DNA from: Roseomonas populi
Lineage (GTDB): Bacteria; Pseudomonadota; Alphaproteobacteria; Acetobacterales; Acetobacteraceae
Assembly (NCBI RefSeq): GCF_024594815.1
Contig: NZ_JANJOU010000031.1
Location: forward strand, 1 to 64,000
Direction of reading: 5' to 3'
DNA: 64,000 nucleotides
Shown here: in pieces, positions 26,059-35,552 of the stretch
How the letters are laid out: every line of letters begins with the position of its first letter
Numbering within the stretch: the first letter of the stretch is position 1
Notes under the pieces: generated by a model
The model's input: only the letters and a program-made list of their open reading frames with translations
Told to the model about the DNA's origin: nothing
Databases searched by the model: none
Program-made: the position numbers and the translations under genes

Positions 26059-28086
26059 ATGACCAGCGACACCGACCTCTCGACCGAAGCGCCGGACGAC
26101 CTGCCCGAGCCCCCGATGGAGGGGCCCGGCCTGTTCGGGGAACCTGCGCCCGCCGCGCCCCCTGCCCCTGTGGCCGCCCCCCCGGCACCCGCCCCTGGCC
26201 CGGCCGAGCCCGCCCAGCCCTACCGGGTGCTGGCGCGCAAGTACCGCCCGAAGAGCTTCGCGGACCTGATCGGGCAGGACACGCTGGTGCGGACCCTGCG
26301 GAACGCCTTCGCGCAGAACCGCGTGGCGCATGCCTTCATGCTCACCGGCGTGCGCGGGGTGGGGAAGACCACCACGGCCCGCATCATCGCCCGCGCGCTG
26401 AACTGCATCGGGCCGGACGGGAATGGCGGGCCGACGGCGGATCCCTGCGGCGTGTGCCCGGAGTGCCGCGCCATCCTGGCGGACCGCCACCCGGACGTGG
26501 TGGAGCTGGACGCCGCCTCCAACAACAGCGTGGACAACGTGCGGGAGATCCGGGAGGCGGTGCGCTTCCGGCCGAGCCAGGGGCGCTTCAAGGTCTATAT
26601 CCTGGACGAGGTTCACATGCTCTCCGGCGCGGCCTTCAACGCGCTGCTGAAGACGCTGGAGGAACCGCCGCCGCAGGTGAAGTTCCTCTTCGCCACCACG
26701 GAGATCCGGAAGGTCCCGGCCACCATCCTCTCCCGCTGCCAGCGCTTCGACCTGAAGCGCGTGCCGCAGGAGACGCTGCGCGCCCATTTCGCCCGCATCG
26801 CGGAGGCGGAAGGGGCGGCGGTGGAGCCGGAGGCGGTCGCCATGATCGCGCGCGCGGCCGATGGATCGGTGCGCGACGGCCTCTCCCTACTCGACCAGGC
26901 CATCGCCATGCCGGCCGAGGACGGGCGCGGCGTGACGGCCGAGGCGGTGCGGGAGATGCTGGGCCTGGCGGACCGCGCCCTGGTGCTGGACTTGATGGAG
27001 GCCGCCATGAAGGGCGACCTTCCCGCCGTGCTGGCCGCCATGGACCGCGCGCATGAGCGCGGGGCCGACCCGGGCGTGGTGCTGGCCGACATGGCGGAGC
27101 TGACCCACACCCTCACCCGCTTCCGGGCTGTGCCCGCACTGAAGAACGATCCCTCCGTGCCCGAGGCGGAGCGCACCCGTGGCGCGGCGCTGGCGGAGAC
27201 GCTGACCATCCCCGTGCTCGGCCGCGCCTGGCAGGTGCTGCTGAAGGGCATCAACGAGGTGGCGGACAGCCCGGACCGGCGCGCGGCGGCGGAGATGGTG
27301 CTGATCCGCCTGGCGCACCTGGCCGAGATGCCCACGCCCGGCGACATCGTGCGCCGCCTCTCCGGCGCTAGCCCGCCGCCGCGCGGTGGGGGCGGCGGCG
27401 CACCGGCCGGCGGCCCGGGCGGTGGTGCGGGCGGTGGTGCGGAGGCGGTGGGCGCCCCCCTGGCAGCCGCGGGCCCGCCCGGCGGGTTCCGCGCCATCGC
27501 GGGTGGCGGGGGCGGCACCGTGATGGCCGTGGCGGCCCAGCCGGAGGTGGAGGCGGTTCCCCTCGCCCGCCCGACGACCTTCCGCGAGGTGGCGGCGCTG
27601 GCTTCCGGCCGCCGGCCGAAGCTGCACGCGCACCTTGTCCACACCGTCCATCTCGTCCGCTTCGAGGCGCGGCCGGAGGGCGGGCGGATCGAGTTGCGGA
27701 TGCTGCCGGACGCGCCGCGCGACCTGCCCGGCCAGCTCTCCGCCCTGTTGCAGGAGATGACGGGCGTGCGCTGGACCGTCTCCCTCTCCAACGCCGAGGG
27801 CGAGCCGACGCTCGCCTCCCAGCGCCGGGCGGCCGACGAGGCGCGGCTGGAGGTGGCGCGCAGCCACCCGCTGGTCCTGGCCGTGATGGAGGCCTTCCCC
27901 GGCGCCCAGATTCGCGACGTGCGCGATTCCAACCTGGACGATTACGGCCTGCCCCCGCCCGAGGCCGCCCCGGCGGAGGAGCCGGAGGTGGTGCTGGCGG
28001 ACGACGTGAACTTCGCCCCGGTCGATGACGACGATTTCGCCTTCGCGCCGCTGGACGCCGAGCCCGCGGGGATGGACAGGCCCTGA
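26059..28086 (+). CDS. dnaX: DNA polymerase III subunit gamma/tau
   Basis: 675 residues, the clamp-loader ATPase. An Ala/Pro-rich extension of about 50 residues precedes the core. Walker A is GVRGVGKT (97-104); the zinc module has Cys at 116, 130, 133 and 136; Walker B/DExx is [10 protein letters not shown] and the sensor region follows ([18 protein letters not shown]). A Gly-rich linker near residues 440-480 leads to the tau C-terminus that contacts the polymerase core. Longest clear start is ATG 26059. No obvious A-run for programmed frameshifting was noted, so a gamma form may not be made. Confidence 0.95.
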   Translation: MTSDTDLSTEAPDDLPEPPMEGPGLFGEPAPAAPPAPVAAPPAPAPGPAEPAQPYRVLARKYRPKSFADLIGQDTLVRTLRNAFAQNRVAHAFMLTGVRGVGKTTTARIIARALNCIGPDGNGGPTADPCGVCPECRAILADRHPDVVELDAASNNSVDNVREIREAVRFRPSQGRFKVYILDEVHMLSGAAFNALLKTLEEPPPQVKFLFATTEIRKVPATILSRCQRFDLKRVPQETLRAHFARIAEAEGAAVEPEAVAMIARAADGSVRDGLSLLDQAIAMPAEDGRGVTAEAVREMLGLADRALVLDLMEAAMKGDLPAVLAAMDRAHERGADPGVVLADMAELTHTLTRFRAVPALKNDPSVPEAERTRGAALAETLTIPVLGRAWQVLLKGINEVADSPDRRAAAEMVLIRLAHLAEMPTPGDIVRRLSGASPPPRGGGGGAPAGGPGGGAGGGAEAVGAPLAAAGPPGGFRAIAGGGGGTVMAVAAQPEVEAVPLARPTTFREVAALASGRRPKLHAHLVHTVHLVRFEARPEGGRIELRMLPDAPRDLPGQLSALLQEMTGVRWTVSLSNAEGEPTLASQRRAADEARLEVARSHPLVLAVMEAFPGAQIRDVRDSNLDDYGLPPPEAAPAEEPEVVLADDVNFAPVDDDDFAFAPLDAEPAGMDRP

Positions 28087-28147
28087 AGCCTGGTCCATCC
28101 GCCTGGGCCATCGCCCTTCCCCGAATACCTGGATTGAGGACCGCCGC

Positions 28148-28489
28148 ATGAAGAACCTCGGCAACATGCTGAAGCAGGCTCAGCAGATGCAGTCGAAGAT
28201 GCAGGAGATGCAGGCGAAGCTGGAGGCCGCCACCATGGAGGGCCAGGCCGGCGCCGGCATGGTGAAGGTGACCCTCTCCGGCAAGGGCGACCTGAAGGGC
28301 CTGTCCATCGACCCCTCCCTCATGGCCGCGGAGGAGCGCGAGGTGCTGGAGGACCTGATCGTCGCCGCCCACGCCGATGCGAAGCAAAAGGTGGAGGCGA
28401 TGATGGCCGAGGAGATGTCCAAGGCCACCTCCGGCCTGAACATCCCGGGTATGGGCGGCGGGCTGGGCGGCTTCAAGCTGCCGTTCTGA
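28148..28489 (+). CDS. YbaB/EbfC nucleoid-associated protein
   Basis: 113 residues. Met/Gln-rich first helix ([25 protein letters not shown]), then [18 protein letters not shown] and the C-terminal helix with [17 protein letters not shown]. This family binds DNA as a dimer and coats the nucleoid. ATG 28148 is the family-typical start; the frame upstream is inside dnaX. It belongs to the conserved dnaX-ybaB-recR cluster. Confidence 0.93.
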   Translation: MKNLGNMLKQAQQMQSKMQEMQAKLEAATMEGQAGAGMVKVTLSGKGDLKGLSIDPSLMAAEEREVLEDLIVAAHADAKQKVEAMMAEEMSKATSGLNIPGMGGGLGGFKLPF

Positions 28490-28500
28490 TCGGTTCGGCC

Positions 28501-28519
28501 CAGGGGGCGCCGCCCCCTG
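28501..28519. terminator. Palindromic hairpin after ybaB
   Basis: CAGGGGGCGCCGCCCCCTG is a perfect 19-base palindrome about a central C, 12 bases after the ybaB stop. It could end the dnaX-ybaB transcript. No T tract follows. Confidence 0.5.
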
Positions 28520-28594
28520 AACCCTCATCTGGCGGCCGCCGCGCCGGCCTGACATGGGGCCTCCGGGGAAGGGTGCCGTTCCTGCCCTCGCAGT

Positions 28595-28619
28595 CGCCTC
28601 GGCTCATCGAGCCGAGGCG
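28595..28619. terminator. 11-bp perfect hairpin between ybaB and recR
   Basis: CGCCTCGGCTC (28595-28605) and GAGCCGAGGCG (28609-28619) pair perfectly around a 3-base ATC loop. It lies in the 255-base gap between ybaB and recR. It may terminate or attenuate transcription into recR, or be an mRNA-stabilising hairpin. Confidence 0.45.
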
Positions 28620-28744
28620 CACCGTCAGCCGGGTGGTTCCAACCCGAAGAAGATGATGGTGAGGGGTCCGGGGAGAGGAAGAATCCCTTTCCTCTCCCTG
28701 GCCCGCAAGCGCCGTCCGATGCGCCGGAAGGGGATCATCACCAT

Positions 28745-29386
28745 ATGCAACGGATGCCCTTCGACCCCTCCACGATGCGCCCGGATCCGGTTCCGCCGAA
28801 TGATCCGGTGGAGCAGCTGGTCGCCCTTCTGGCGAGGATCCCCGGCCTCGGGCGGCGTTCCGCCCGGCGCGCGGCGCTGAGGATGCTGCAGGACCCAGAG
28901 CGGCTGATGCGCCCGCTTTCCCGCGCGCTGGACGCCGCGGCGGAGGCGGTGAAGCCCTGTCGGGTCTGCGGCAACCTCGATTCGCGCGAGCCCTGCGGCA
29001 TCTGCCGCGATCCCCGGAGGGAGCGCGGGCTGGTCTGCGTGGTGGAGGGTGTTTCCGACCTCTGGGCGCTGGAGCGCGCGGGGGCGCATCGCGGCCTGTA
29101 CCACGTGCTGGGCGGCACGCTCTCGGCGCTCGGCGGCGTCTCGCCGGAGGACCTGGCAATCCAGCCGCTGGTGCAGCGCGTGGCTGCCGGGGAGGTGGAA
29201 GAGGTAATCCTTGCCCTGCCCGCGACGGTGGAGGGCGCTTCCACCGGCCACTATCTTGCGGACCGGCTGCGGCCGCTCTCCGTACCCGTCACCCGGCTCG
29301 CGCAGGGCGTGCCGATGGGCGGCGCGCTGGACGTGCTGGATGACGGCACGCTGGCCGCGGCTTTGCGGGCACGCCGCCCGGCGTGA
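28745..29386 (+). CDS. recR: Recombination mediator RecR
   Basis: 213 residues. Helix-hairpin-helix region IPGLGRRSARRAAL (32-45), C4 zinc finger CRVC....CGIC (Cys72, 75, 84, 87), and the Toprim domain with VVEGVSDLWALE and LPATVEGASTGHYLADRL. RecR with RecFO loads RecA at single-stranded gaps. ATG 28745 includes MPFDPSTM at the third codon; a start at Met4 is also possible. The last codons fall in a 23-bp tandem repeat. Confidence 0.94.
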   Translation: MQRMPFDPSTMRPDPVPPNDPVEQLVALLARIPGLGRRSARRAALRMLQDPERLMRPLSRALDAAAEAVKPCRVCGNLDSREPCGICRDPRRERGLVCVVEGVSDLWALERAGAHRGLYHVLGGTLSALGGVSPEDLAIQPLVQRVAAGEVEEVILALPATVEGASTGHYLADRLRPLSVPVTRLAQGVPMGGALDVLDDGTLAAALRARRPA

Positions 29387-29424
29387 CGCGGGCACGCCGA
29401 CCGGCGTGACGCAGGCACGCCGAT
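29365..29424. repeat. 23-bp tandem repeat over the recR stop
   Basis: Two near-identical 23-base units (29365-29387 and 29388-29410, one mismatch) and a partial third (from 29411) are built on GCGGGCACGCCG..CGGCGTGAC. The first unit holds the last RecR codons and stop. Each unit contains a GGCGTG/CACGCC dyad, so the transcript would form repeated hairpins. Confidence 0.75.
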
Positions 29425-29528
29425 CGGTCCGGGCTGCCCCTCCCCCGCTTGCCGCCCCCGGGCAGATCGTTATGAAGGCGCGGCGGCGCCCGGCGCCGAT
29501 CATTCAAGTTTGGTCCAGGGGGCCGCGC

Positions 29529-30809
29529 GTGTCAGACATTGAGCCCTCCCGTCCGATCCTCCGGCGTGCCGGCCGGGTGGCGTTGCGCGGGCTGCGTCCG
29601 CTTGCCCTGCCCTTCCTGCATCGCATCCAGCTACGGGTGCGGCAGGCCGCGGAGAGCGCCGCACAGGTACTGCTGGGCCGGCTGGACGACCTCTCGGCGC
29701 GGGTCGAGCGCGTGGAGGCGCACCTGCGGTCCGAAGCGGCCGCCTCGGAGCGGGCGACCGACCGGCTGACCCTTCGCATCCAGGCGCTGCAACTCGGCAT
29801 CGACGCGCTCCGGCTCGAGCAAGGAACACGGCAGGAAGCGATCACCAGGGCCGTTACGGCGACCGAGGAGCGGCTGGAAAAGGAGATCACGGCGGTTGAG
29901 GGGCGTCTGGCGGAACTGACGTCCGACAGGGCGGCCGCGATCCAGGCTCTGGTGCAGGGCCGGACGGACATCATTCACGGCTTCGTCCGGGAGCGGACGG
30001 AGCCGCTGCTGGCGCGGGCAGCCCTGCCGGTCGGTGACGCCCTGCTCATGCGCCTCCCCGAGGGCTTCCTCCTCATCCCCGCCGAGGACGCGTCGCTGAT
30101 CGTCGCCATCTACGAGAGCGGCGGGCGGCTGGAGCCGGGCACGGTGGCGGTGATCCAGGCCGTGCTGCGCGAGGGCGACACCGTGCTGGACGTGGGCGCG
30201 AATGTCGGGCTGACGGTGCTGCCCGCCGCGCGGCGCGTCGGGCCCGCCGGGCGGGTGATCGCGGTGGAGCCCACCGCGCGCCTGGCCGAGCTGCTGCGCC
30301 GCAGCCTGGTCACGAATGGGTTGGACGGGATCGTGGCGCTGCACCGCTGCGCCGCCGGGGCGGCACCGGGTACGGCGGAGCTGAATATTGGCGTCACCTC
30401 CGGCCACTCCTCCCTGCTCGCCCTGCCGGGCTCGGAGCGGAGCGAGACGGTGGAGGTGCGGACATTGGACGATCTGGTGCCGCCCGGCACGCGCATCCAC
30501 CTTGCCAAGATCGACGTGGAAGGGTTCGAGCCCGACGTGTGGCGGGGCATGAGGCGCATTCTCGCGGAAAATCCGGGAATGGCGGTGCTGGTGGAGTTCG
30601 GGCCGGAGCACCTGCGCCGCGCCGGTATTCAGCCCGGAGACTGGATGGCGATGTTCACGGGCGCCGGTTTCACGCCCTACGAGGTGGACGAGGCGACGGG
30701 CGCGGTGCGGCCGGCGCGGCCGCTTCCGGCCCTGGCGGCCGTGCAGTCGGCCAACCTGCTGATGCTGCGCCAGCCGGTCGAGGTCTATCCCGCGTTGCGG
30801 GTAGCATGA
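29529..30809 (+). CDS. FkbM-family methyltransferase with N-terminal coiled coil
   Basis: 426 residues from the GTG at 29529 (GGGGG upstream); an ATG at 29472 would add 19 Arg/Pro-rich residues and cannot be excluded. Residues about 20-165 form a long heptad-rich coiled coil (LDDLSARVERVEAHLRSE, LRIQALQLGIDALRLEQ, EERLEKEITAVEGRLAEL). The FkbM domain follows: GDTVLDVGANVGLTVLPAARRVG (SAM motif), VIAVEPTARLAELLRRS, VEVRTLDDLV and HLAKIDVEGFEPDVWRGM. FkbM enzymes O-methylate sugars or other hydroxyls. Heads a run of three glycosyltransferases, so methylation of a surface glycan is likely. Confidence 0.82.
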   Translation: MSDIEPSRPILRRAGRVALRGLRPLALPFLHRIQLRVRQAAESAAQVLLGRLDDLSARVERVEAHLRSEAAASERATDRLTLRIQALQLGIDALRLEQGTRQEAITRAVTATEERLEKEITAVEGRLAELTSDRAAAIQALVQGRTDIIHGFVRERTEPLLARAALPVGDALLMRLPEGFLLIPAEDASLIVAIYESGGRLEPGTVAVIQAVLREGDTVLDVGANVGLTVLPAARRVGPAGRVIAVEPTARLAELLRRSLVTNGLDGIVALHRCAAGAAPGTAELNIGVTSGHSSLLALPGSERSETVEVRTLDDLVPPGTRIHLAKIDVEGFEPDVWRGMRRILAENPGMAVLVEFGPEHLRRAGIQPGDWMAMFTGAGFTPYEVDEATGAVRPARPLPALAAVQSANLLMLRQPVEVYPALRVA

Positions 30810-30825
30810 GCCGGGAGCCGGGCGC

Positions 30826-31863
30826 GTGAGGATCGGCATCGTCTCCTCCGCCATGCCACTGGTGAACGGCGGCGGGCGCTTCATCGTGGATTGGCTGAAG
30901 GAGAAGCTCGTCGAGCGCGGGCACAGGGTGGAGACTGTCCTGCTGCCCTTCGTCGAGCGGCCCGAGGAGATCCTGTCCCAGACCGCGGCCTTCCGCATGA
31001 TCCGGCTGGACGACTACTTCGAGCACGTCATCACCATCCGCCCACCGGCCCATGCGGTGCGACACCGCCGCAAGGCGGTGTGGTTCATCCACCATATCCG
31101 CGGCTTCTACGACATGTGGGATACGGCCTATCGGCCGATCCCCGACCACGCTGCCGGCCTCGCGCTGCGCGATTCCATCATCGCGGCCGACAGCGAGTGC
31201 CTATCCGAGGCGCGCCGCATCTTCACCAACTCCCGCGTGGTGGGGGACCGGCTGCGGCGCTTCAACGCGCTGGAGAGCGAGATCCTCTACCCGCCCATCC
31301 TGCGGCCAGAGATGTTCGTGGCCGGCGCCTATGGCGACGAGATCGTCAGCGTCTGCCGCATGGAGCACCACAAGCGCCAGCACCTGATGGTGGAGGCGAT
31401 GGGGCACGCGCGCACGGCCGTGCGGCTCCGGCTCTGCGGCCTCTCCACCAACCCGGCCTATGTGAAGGGGCTGCGCCAGCGGGCGCGGGAGCTGGGCGTG
31501 GCGGATCGCGTGACGATCGAGGAGCGATGGATCACGGAGGAGGAGAAGGCGGACCGGCTGGAGAACGCCCTCGCTTCCGCCTACCTGCCCTTCGACGAGG
31601 ACAGCTACGGCTACCCGACGATCGAGGCTGCCCACGCCGCGCGCTGCACCGTGACCGTCTCCGATTCCGGCGGCGTCGCGGAATTCGTGCAGGACGGCAT
31701 CACCGGGCTGATGACGGGGCCGGACCCCGCTGCGGTCGGCGCCGCCTTCGACCGGCTCTACGCCGACCGCGCCCTGGCCGCCCGGATGGGCGCCGCCTCC
31801 CGCGAGCATGTGGCGGAGCTGGGCATCGACTGGGACACGACGATCGAAAGGCTGCTGGCATGA
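30826..31863 (+). CDS. Glycosyltransferase family 4-like (first of three)
   Basis: 345 residues from GTG 30826. Rossmann start MRIGIVSSAMPLVNGGGRFIVDWL with the GGG turn of GT-B enzymes; acceptor-side IHHIRGFYDMWD; C-terminal donor domain EIVSVCRMEHHKRQHLMVEAM and AYLPFDEDSYGYPTIEAAHAARCTVTVSDSGG, where the E near YPTIEA is the GT4 EX7E position. It transfers a sugar from a nucleotide donor. Follows the FkbM gene by 16 bases and overlaps the next glycosyltransferase by ATGA. Confidence 0.85.
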   Translation: MRIGIVSSAMPLVNGGGRFIVDWLKEKLVERGHRVETVLLPFVERPEEILSQTAAFRMIRLDDYFEHVITIRPPAHAVRHRRKAVWFIHHIRGFYDMWDTAYRPIPDHAAGLALRDSIIAADSECLSEARRIFTNSRVVGDRLRRFNALESEILYPPILRPEMFVAGAYGDEIVSVCRMEHHKRQHLMVEAMGHARTAVRLRLCGLSTNPAYVKGLRQRARELGVADRVTIEERWITEEEKADRLENALASAYLPFDEDSYGYPTIEAAHAARCTVTVSDSGGVAEFVQDGITGLMTGPDPAAVGAAFDRLYADRALAARMGAASREHVAELGIDWDTTIERLLA

Positions 31864-32894
31864 GGGTGCTCGTGCTCAGCACCATGGTGCCCTTCGTGCA
31901 CGGGGGCGCCGAGGAGCTGTTCGACCATCTCGTGCTCAACCTGCGCCGCCAGGGCCACGACGCGGAGGGGATGCGCCTTCCCTTCACATGGGACCCGGCC
32001 GAGGGGTTGATCGAGGAGATGCTGATCGCCCGGCAGATCCGCCTGACCAACATCGACCGCCTGATCGCCCTGAAGTTCCCGGCCTACATGGTGCCATGGC
32101 ACGACAAGGTGCTGTGGGTGCTGCACCAGTACCGCCAGGCCTACGACCTGCTGGATGTCGGGGGGAGCAACATCCCGGACACCCCGCGCGGGCGGCAGAT
32201 CCTGGCGGCGATCCGCGCCGGCGACGCGCAGGCCTTCCGCGAGTCGAAGCGCATCCATACCAACGCGCCCATCACCTCGCGCCGGATGAAGCAGTACAAC
32301 GGCTTCGACAGCAGCGTGCTGCGGCCGCCGCTGAACGACCCGGAGCTGTTCACGGGCGGCGAGGCGGAGGGCTACATCCTCGCCACTGGCCGGGTGAACG
32401 CGGGCAAGCGGCAATCCCTGCTGGTGCGGGCGCTGCGCCACGCGCCGGGCGTGCGGCTGGTGGTGGCGGGCCCGCCCGACACCCCGGCGGACGCCGAGGC
32501 GCTGCGCCGCCTTGCCGTGGAGGAGGGGGTGGAGGACCGGGTGACGCTGGACCTGCGCTTCGTGCCCCGCACGGATCTGGCGCGGATGGTGAACGGCGCC
32601 CTGGCCGTGGCCTACCTGCCCTACGACGAGGACAGCCTGGGCTACTGCACCATGGAAGCCTTCCAGGCCGCGAAGCCCGTGATCACCAGCACGGATTCCG
32701 GCGGCGTGCTGGACATCGTGCGCGACCGCGACAACGGGCGCGTCGTGCCGCCCGAGCCGGCGGAGCTGGGGGCGGCCATGGCCGGCCTGGCGGCGGATGC
32801 GGCCCGGGCGGCGCGGATGGGCAGGGCTGGCCGAGACGCCATGGAGGCCGAGGGGCTGGACTGGCCCACCACGGTCGAGAGGCTCGTCGCATGA
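31860..32894 (+). CDS. Glycosyltransferase family 4-like (second of three)
   Basis: 344 residues. Clear relative of the upstream enzyme: MRVLVLSTMVPFVHGGAEELFDHL, VLWVLHQYRQAYDLLD, EGYILATGRVNAGKRQSLLVRAL and AYLPYDEDSLGYCTMEAFQAAKPVITSTDSGG. The pair probably arose by tandem duplication, then diverged in the acceptor half. ATG 31860 overlaps the previous stop (ATGA), and its own stop overlaps the third gene in the same way. Confidence 0.85.
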   Translation: MRVLVLSTMVPFVHGGAEELFDHLVLNLRRQGHDAEGMRLPFTWDPAEGLIEEMLIARQIRLTNIDRLIALKFPAYMVPWHDKVLWVLHQYRQAYDLLDVGGSNIPDTPRGRQILAAIRAGDAQAFRESKRIHTNAPITSRRMKQYNGFDSSVLRPPLNDPELFTGGEAEGYILATGRVNAGKRQSLLVRALRHAPGVRLVVAGPPDTPADAEALRRLAVEEGVEDRVTLDLRFVPRTDLARMVNGALAVAYLPYDEDSLGYCTMEAFQAAKPVITSTDSGGVLDIVRDRDNGRVVPPEPAELGAAMAGLAADAARAARMGRAGRDAMEAEGLDWPTTVERLVA

Positions 32895-34237
32895 GGCCCC
32901 TTCGCATTGCCTGGGCCGGCCCCTGGAACGACCGCTCCGCCATCGCCGCCTTCGGCGAGGGCATGGCGGCGGAGCTGGCCGCACGTGGGCACGAGGTGAC
33001 GGTGCTGCGGACGGAGGTGGGCGAATTCGCTGACCTGCCCCCGCGCCCCGCGCCGGGGGAGGTGCATCCGATGGATGCGCTAGGCGACAACACGATCGAG
33101 TACCGCTTCGACGTGCTGGTCGCGCAGATCGGGGACAACTACAACTTCCACGGCGCCCTGCTGCGCCGGATCAGCCCGATGATGACGGTGGGCGTGTTTC
33201 ACGACGCCTTCATCGCCAACCTCTTTCACGGCCACGTCCACTGGAGCGGCCAGCCGGAGCTGCTGAGCACCGTGCCCCGGGAGCTCTATGGGCCGGAGAG
33301 CATGGCCGAGGGCGAGCCCTTCTGGACCGGGATGGAGGAGATGGCCCGGCGCCGCCCCATGCTGGAGTGGCTGGCCCGCCGCTGCGCCGGGGCCGTGGCC
33401 CATGCCGGGCACTACGCGCCGCGCCTGGCGGCCGCCTGCCCAGGCCCCGTGGCCACCATCCCGCTGGCTTTCGAGGTGCCGGACCTGCCGCCGCTGCCGC
33501 GGCCCTGGAACCGGATGACGGTGGCGGCCATCGGCTACGCCAACCCGAACCGGCAGCTGGACCAGGTGATCACTGCCATCGGCGCTTCCGGCACCCTGCG
33601 CGGGCACTGCCGGCTGCGGGTGATCGGCGCGGCGGAGGAGGCGGAGCGGGCGCGGCTGACGGCCCTGGCGGAGCTTCTCGGCGTGGCCCCGCCGGAATTC
33701 ACGGGCTGGGTCAGCGACGAGGACCTGCGCTGGCAGCTGCGCGACGTGGACGCCATCACCTGCCTTCGCAACCCCGTGCTGGAGGGGGCCTCGGCCTCCG
33801 TCATCCTCGCCCTCGCCTCCGGGCGGCCGACGCTGGTGACGAACCACGGCTGCTACGCCGAGTTGCCCGGCGACACCGTGCTCGCCTGCCGGCCGGAAGC
33901 GGAGGCGCTGGACGCCATGCGGCACCTGGAATGGGTGCAGGCGAACCCCGCGGAGGCGGCTGCCCTCGGAGCACGCGGCCAGGCCGTGGCGCTGACCCGC
34001 CACTCCTTCCACACCTACGCCGACGCGCTGCTGCCGCTGCTGGAAGAGGTAACGAGGGACCGCCCGCGGCGCGAGGCGCGGGTGCGGCTGGCCTCCCTCC
34101 TCGAAGGGTTCGGGCTGGGACCGGACGACCCGGCCACGCGGCGCGCCGGGGCTGTGGTGGACGCCATGGGGCTAGATCCAGCGAAGGTGGAGCAGGCCCG
34201 GCGGATCGCCGCGCCGGCCTTCCGGGAGACGGCCTGA
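32891..34237 (+). CDS. Glycosyltransferase GT-B type (third of three)
   Basis: 448 residues. N-terminal Rossmann RIAWAGPWNDRSAIAAFGEGMAAELAARGHEVTVLRTE; a middle acceptor domain with HGHVHWSGQPELLS; donor domain AAIGYANPNRQLDQVITAI, GWVSDEDLRWQLRDVDAITCLRNPVLEGASASVILALASGRPTLVTNHG (GT4-like EX7E, here EGASASVI). A C-terminal helical tail of about 70 residues is extra. ATG 32891 overlaps the previous stop. The stop lies in a 17-bp tandem duplication. Confidence 0.82.
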   Translation: MRPLRIAWAGPWNDRSAIAAFGEGMAAELAARGHEVTVLRTEVGEFADLPPRPAPGEVHPMDALGDNTIEYRFDVLVAQIGDNYNFHGALLRRISPMMTVGVFHDAFIANLFHGHVHWSGQPELLSTVPRELYGPESMAEGEPFWTGMEEMARRRPMLEWLARRCAGAVAHAGHYAPRLAAACPGPVATIPLAFEVPDLPPLPRPWNRMTVAAIGYANPNRQLDQVITAIGASGTLRGHCRLRVIGAAEEAERARLTALAELLGVAPPEFTGWVSDEDLRWQLRDVDAITCLRNPVLEGASASVILALASGRPTLVTNHGCYAELPGDTVLACRPEAEALDAMRHLEWVQANPAEAAALGARGQAVALTRHSFHTYADALLPLLEEVTRDRPRREARVRLASLLEGFGLGPDDPATRRAGAVVDAMGLDPAKVEQARRIAAPAFRETA

Positions 34238-34257
34238 GCAGGGAGACGGCCTGAGCA
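34224..34257. repeat. 17-bp perfect tandem duplication at a gene end
   Basis: GGGAGACGGCCTGAGCA occurs twice head to tail (34224-34240, 34241-34257). The first copy contains the TGA of the third glycosyltransferase. Looks like a recent slippage duplication. Confidence 0.85.
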
Positions 34258-34316
34258 GGGACTTGTCCTGCGGGCCCGGTGCTTGCGGCCCCTGAGGGCC
34301 ACAAGCGATGCCGGAC

Positions 34317-35552
34317 CTAAGGCGAAAGCAGCCCCACCGTCGCCCCGGTCATGCAGCAGGCGATGGTGGCGGCGAGGAGCGAGGGCAGGCCGAGGCGGAC
34401 GATCTCCGCCCGCCGCTCCGGGCAGAGGGCGCCCATGCCGGACACCATGATCCCGACGCTGGCGAAGTTCGCGAAGCCGCAGAGGGCCCAGGAGAGGATC
34501 AACTTCGTGCGGGGCGCCAGCGCCGCGCCGTTGGGGCCGGCCATGTCGAGGTAGGCGACAAACTCGTTCACCACGCCGCGGATGCCCAGCAGGCGCGCGG
34601 CGGCGGAGGCGTCCTCCGGCGCGATACCCATGGCCCAGGCCAGGGGCCAGAGCAGCACCCCGGCGATCGCTTCCAGGGTGAGGCCGGTGAGGGGCTGGAG
34701 GATCATGTTCGCCAGCGCCACCAGGGCCACGAAGACGATCAGCCCCGCCATGATGTTCAGCAACAGCGAGAGGCCGTCCGAGGTGCCGCGGGTGAGGGCG
34801 TCCATGCTGCTGTCGTAGAGGCGGGGCGCCTCGATATCGGCGGCCTCGGGCGCGGCGGCCTCCGGCAGCATTAGGCGGGCGGCGAGGATGGCGGCCGGGG
34901 CGGAGACGAGGCTGGCGGCGAGGAGTTGGCCCGCGGCGTCCGGCACGGCCCCGGCAAGCATCGCGGAGTACACCACCAGCATGTTGCCGGAGATGGTGGC
35001 CAGGCCCGCCGTCATCACCACCAGCAGCTCGGAGCGCGAGAGGGTGCCGAGCCAGGGGCGGATGAAGAGGGTGGCCTCCACCATGCCGGTGAAGACGTTG
35101 GCGGCGACCGAGACGCCGCAGGCGCCGGAGACGCCGAAGGCGGCACGGAGCGCGCGGGACATGAGGCGCACCAGGGCCGGCAGCACCCGCCAGTGGTAGA
35201 GCAGCGCCGAGAGGGCGCCGACCAGGAGCACGATGGGCAGGGCCTGGAAGAAGAGGATGAAGGAGCCGCCGGGCTGCGTCTCCGCGAAAGGCGGCGGCGC
35301 GCCGCCGAGATAGCCGAAGACAAGGCTTGTGCCGGCACGGGTGGCCCGCGCCAGGGCGTCCACCGCATCCCCCACCAGCGCGAAGCCGGCGCGGAGCGGC
35401 GGGATGTGCAGCAGGGCGGCGGCCAGCGCCACCTGCAGGGCGATGCCGGCGAGGACGGCCCGCCAGGGCAGCGGGCGCCGGAAGCCGCCGCAGGCCCAGG
35501 CCAGGGCCAGCAGCCCGGCCAGCCCCAGCGCGGATTGGAGTTGCGGCGGCAC
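34317..35552 (-). CDS. Concentrative nucleoside transporter (NupC/CNT family)
   Basis: 411 residues from a GTG (35552), polytopic inner-membrane protein. CNT features: GGSFILFFQALPIVLLVGALSALLYHW, SANVFTGMVEATLFIRPW-like motif (VAANVFTGMVEATLF), GLATISGNMLVVYSAML, and the C-terminal NEFVAYLDM, LSWALCGFANFASVGIMVSGMGAL. It imports nucleosides with H+ or Na+. Start overlaps the DUF971 stop by one base (TAGTG), so it is the last gene of the YbbN-LON-Trm112-DUF971 operon. Confidence 0.88.
   Translation of the reverse strand: MPPQLQSALGLAGLLALAWACGGFRRPLPWRAVLAGIALQVALAAALLHIPPLRAGFALVGDAVDALARATRAGTSLVFGYLGGAPPPFAETQPGGSFILFFQALPIVLLVGALSALLYHWRVLPALVRLMSRALRAAFGVSGACGVSVAANVFTGMVEATLFIRPWLGTLSRSELLVVMTAGLATISGNMLVVYSAMLAGAVPDAAGQLLAASLVSAPAAILAARLMLPEAAAPEAADIEAPRLYDSSMDALTRGTSDGLSLLLNIMAGLIVFVALVALANMILQPLTGLTLEAIAGVLLWPLAWAMGIAPEDASAAARLLGIRGVVNEFVAYLDMAGPNGAALAPRTKLILSWALCGFANFASVGIMVSGMGALCPERRAEIVRLGLPSLLAATIACCMTGATVGLLSP

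Noticed and set aside
25725-27056. Open frame crossing the SRP RNA and dnaX
   Set aside because: Overlaps a certain RNA gene and dnaX in another frame; no domain.
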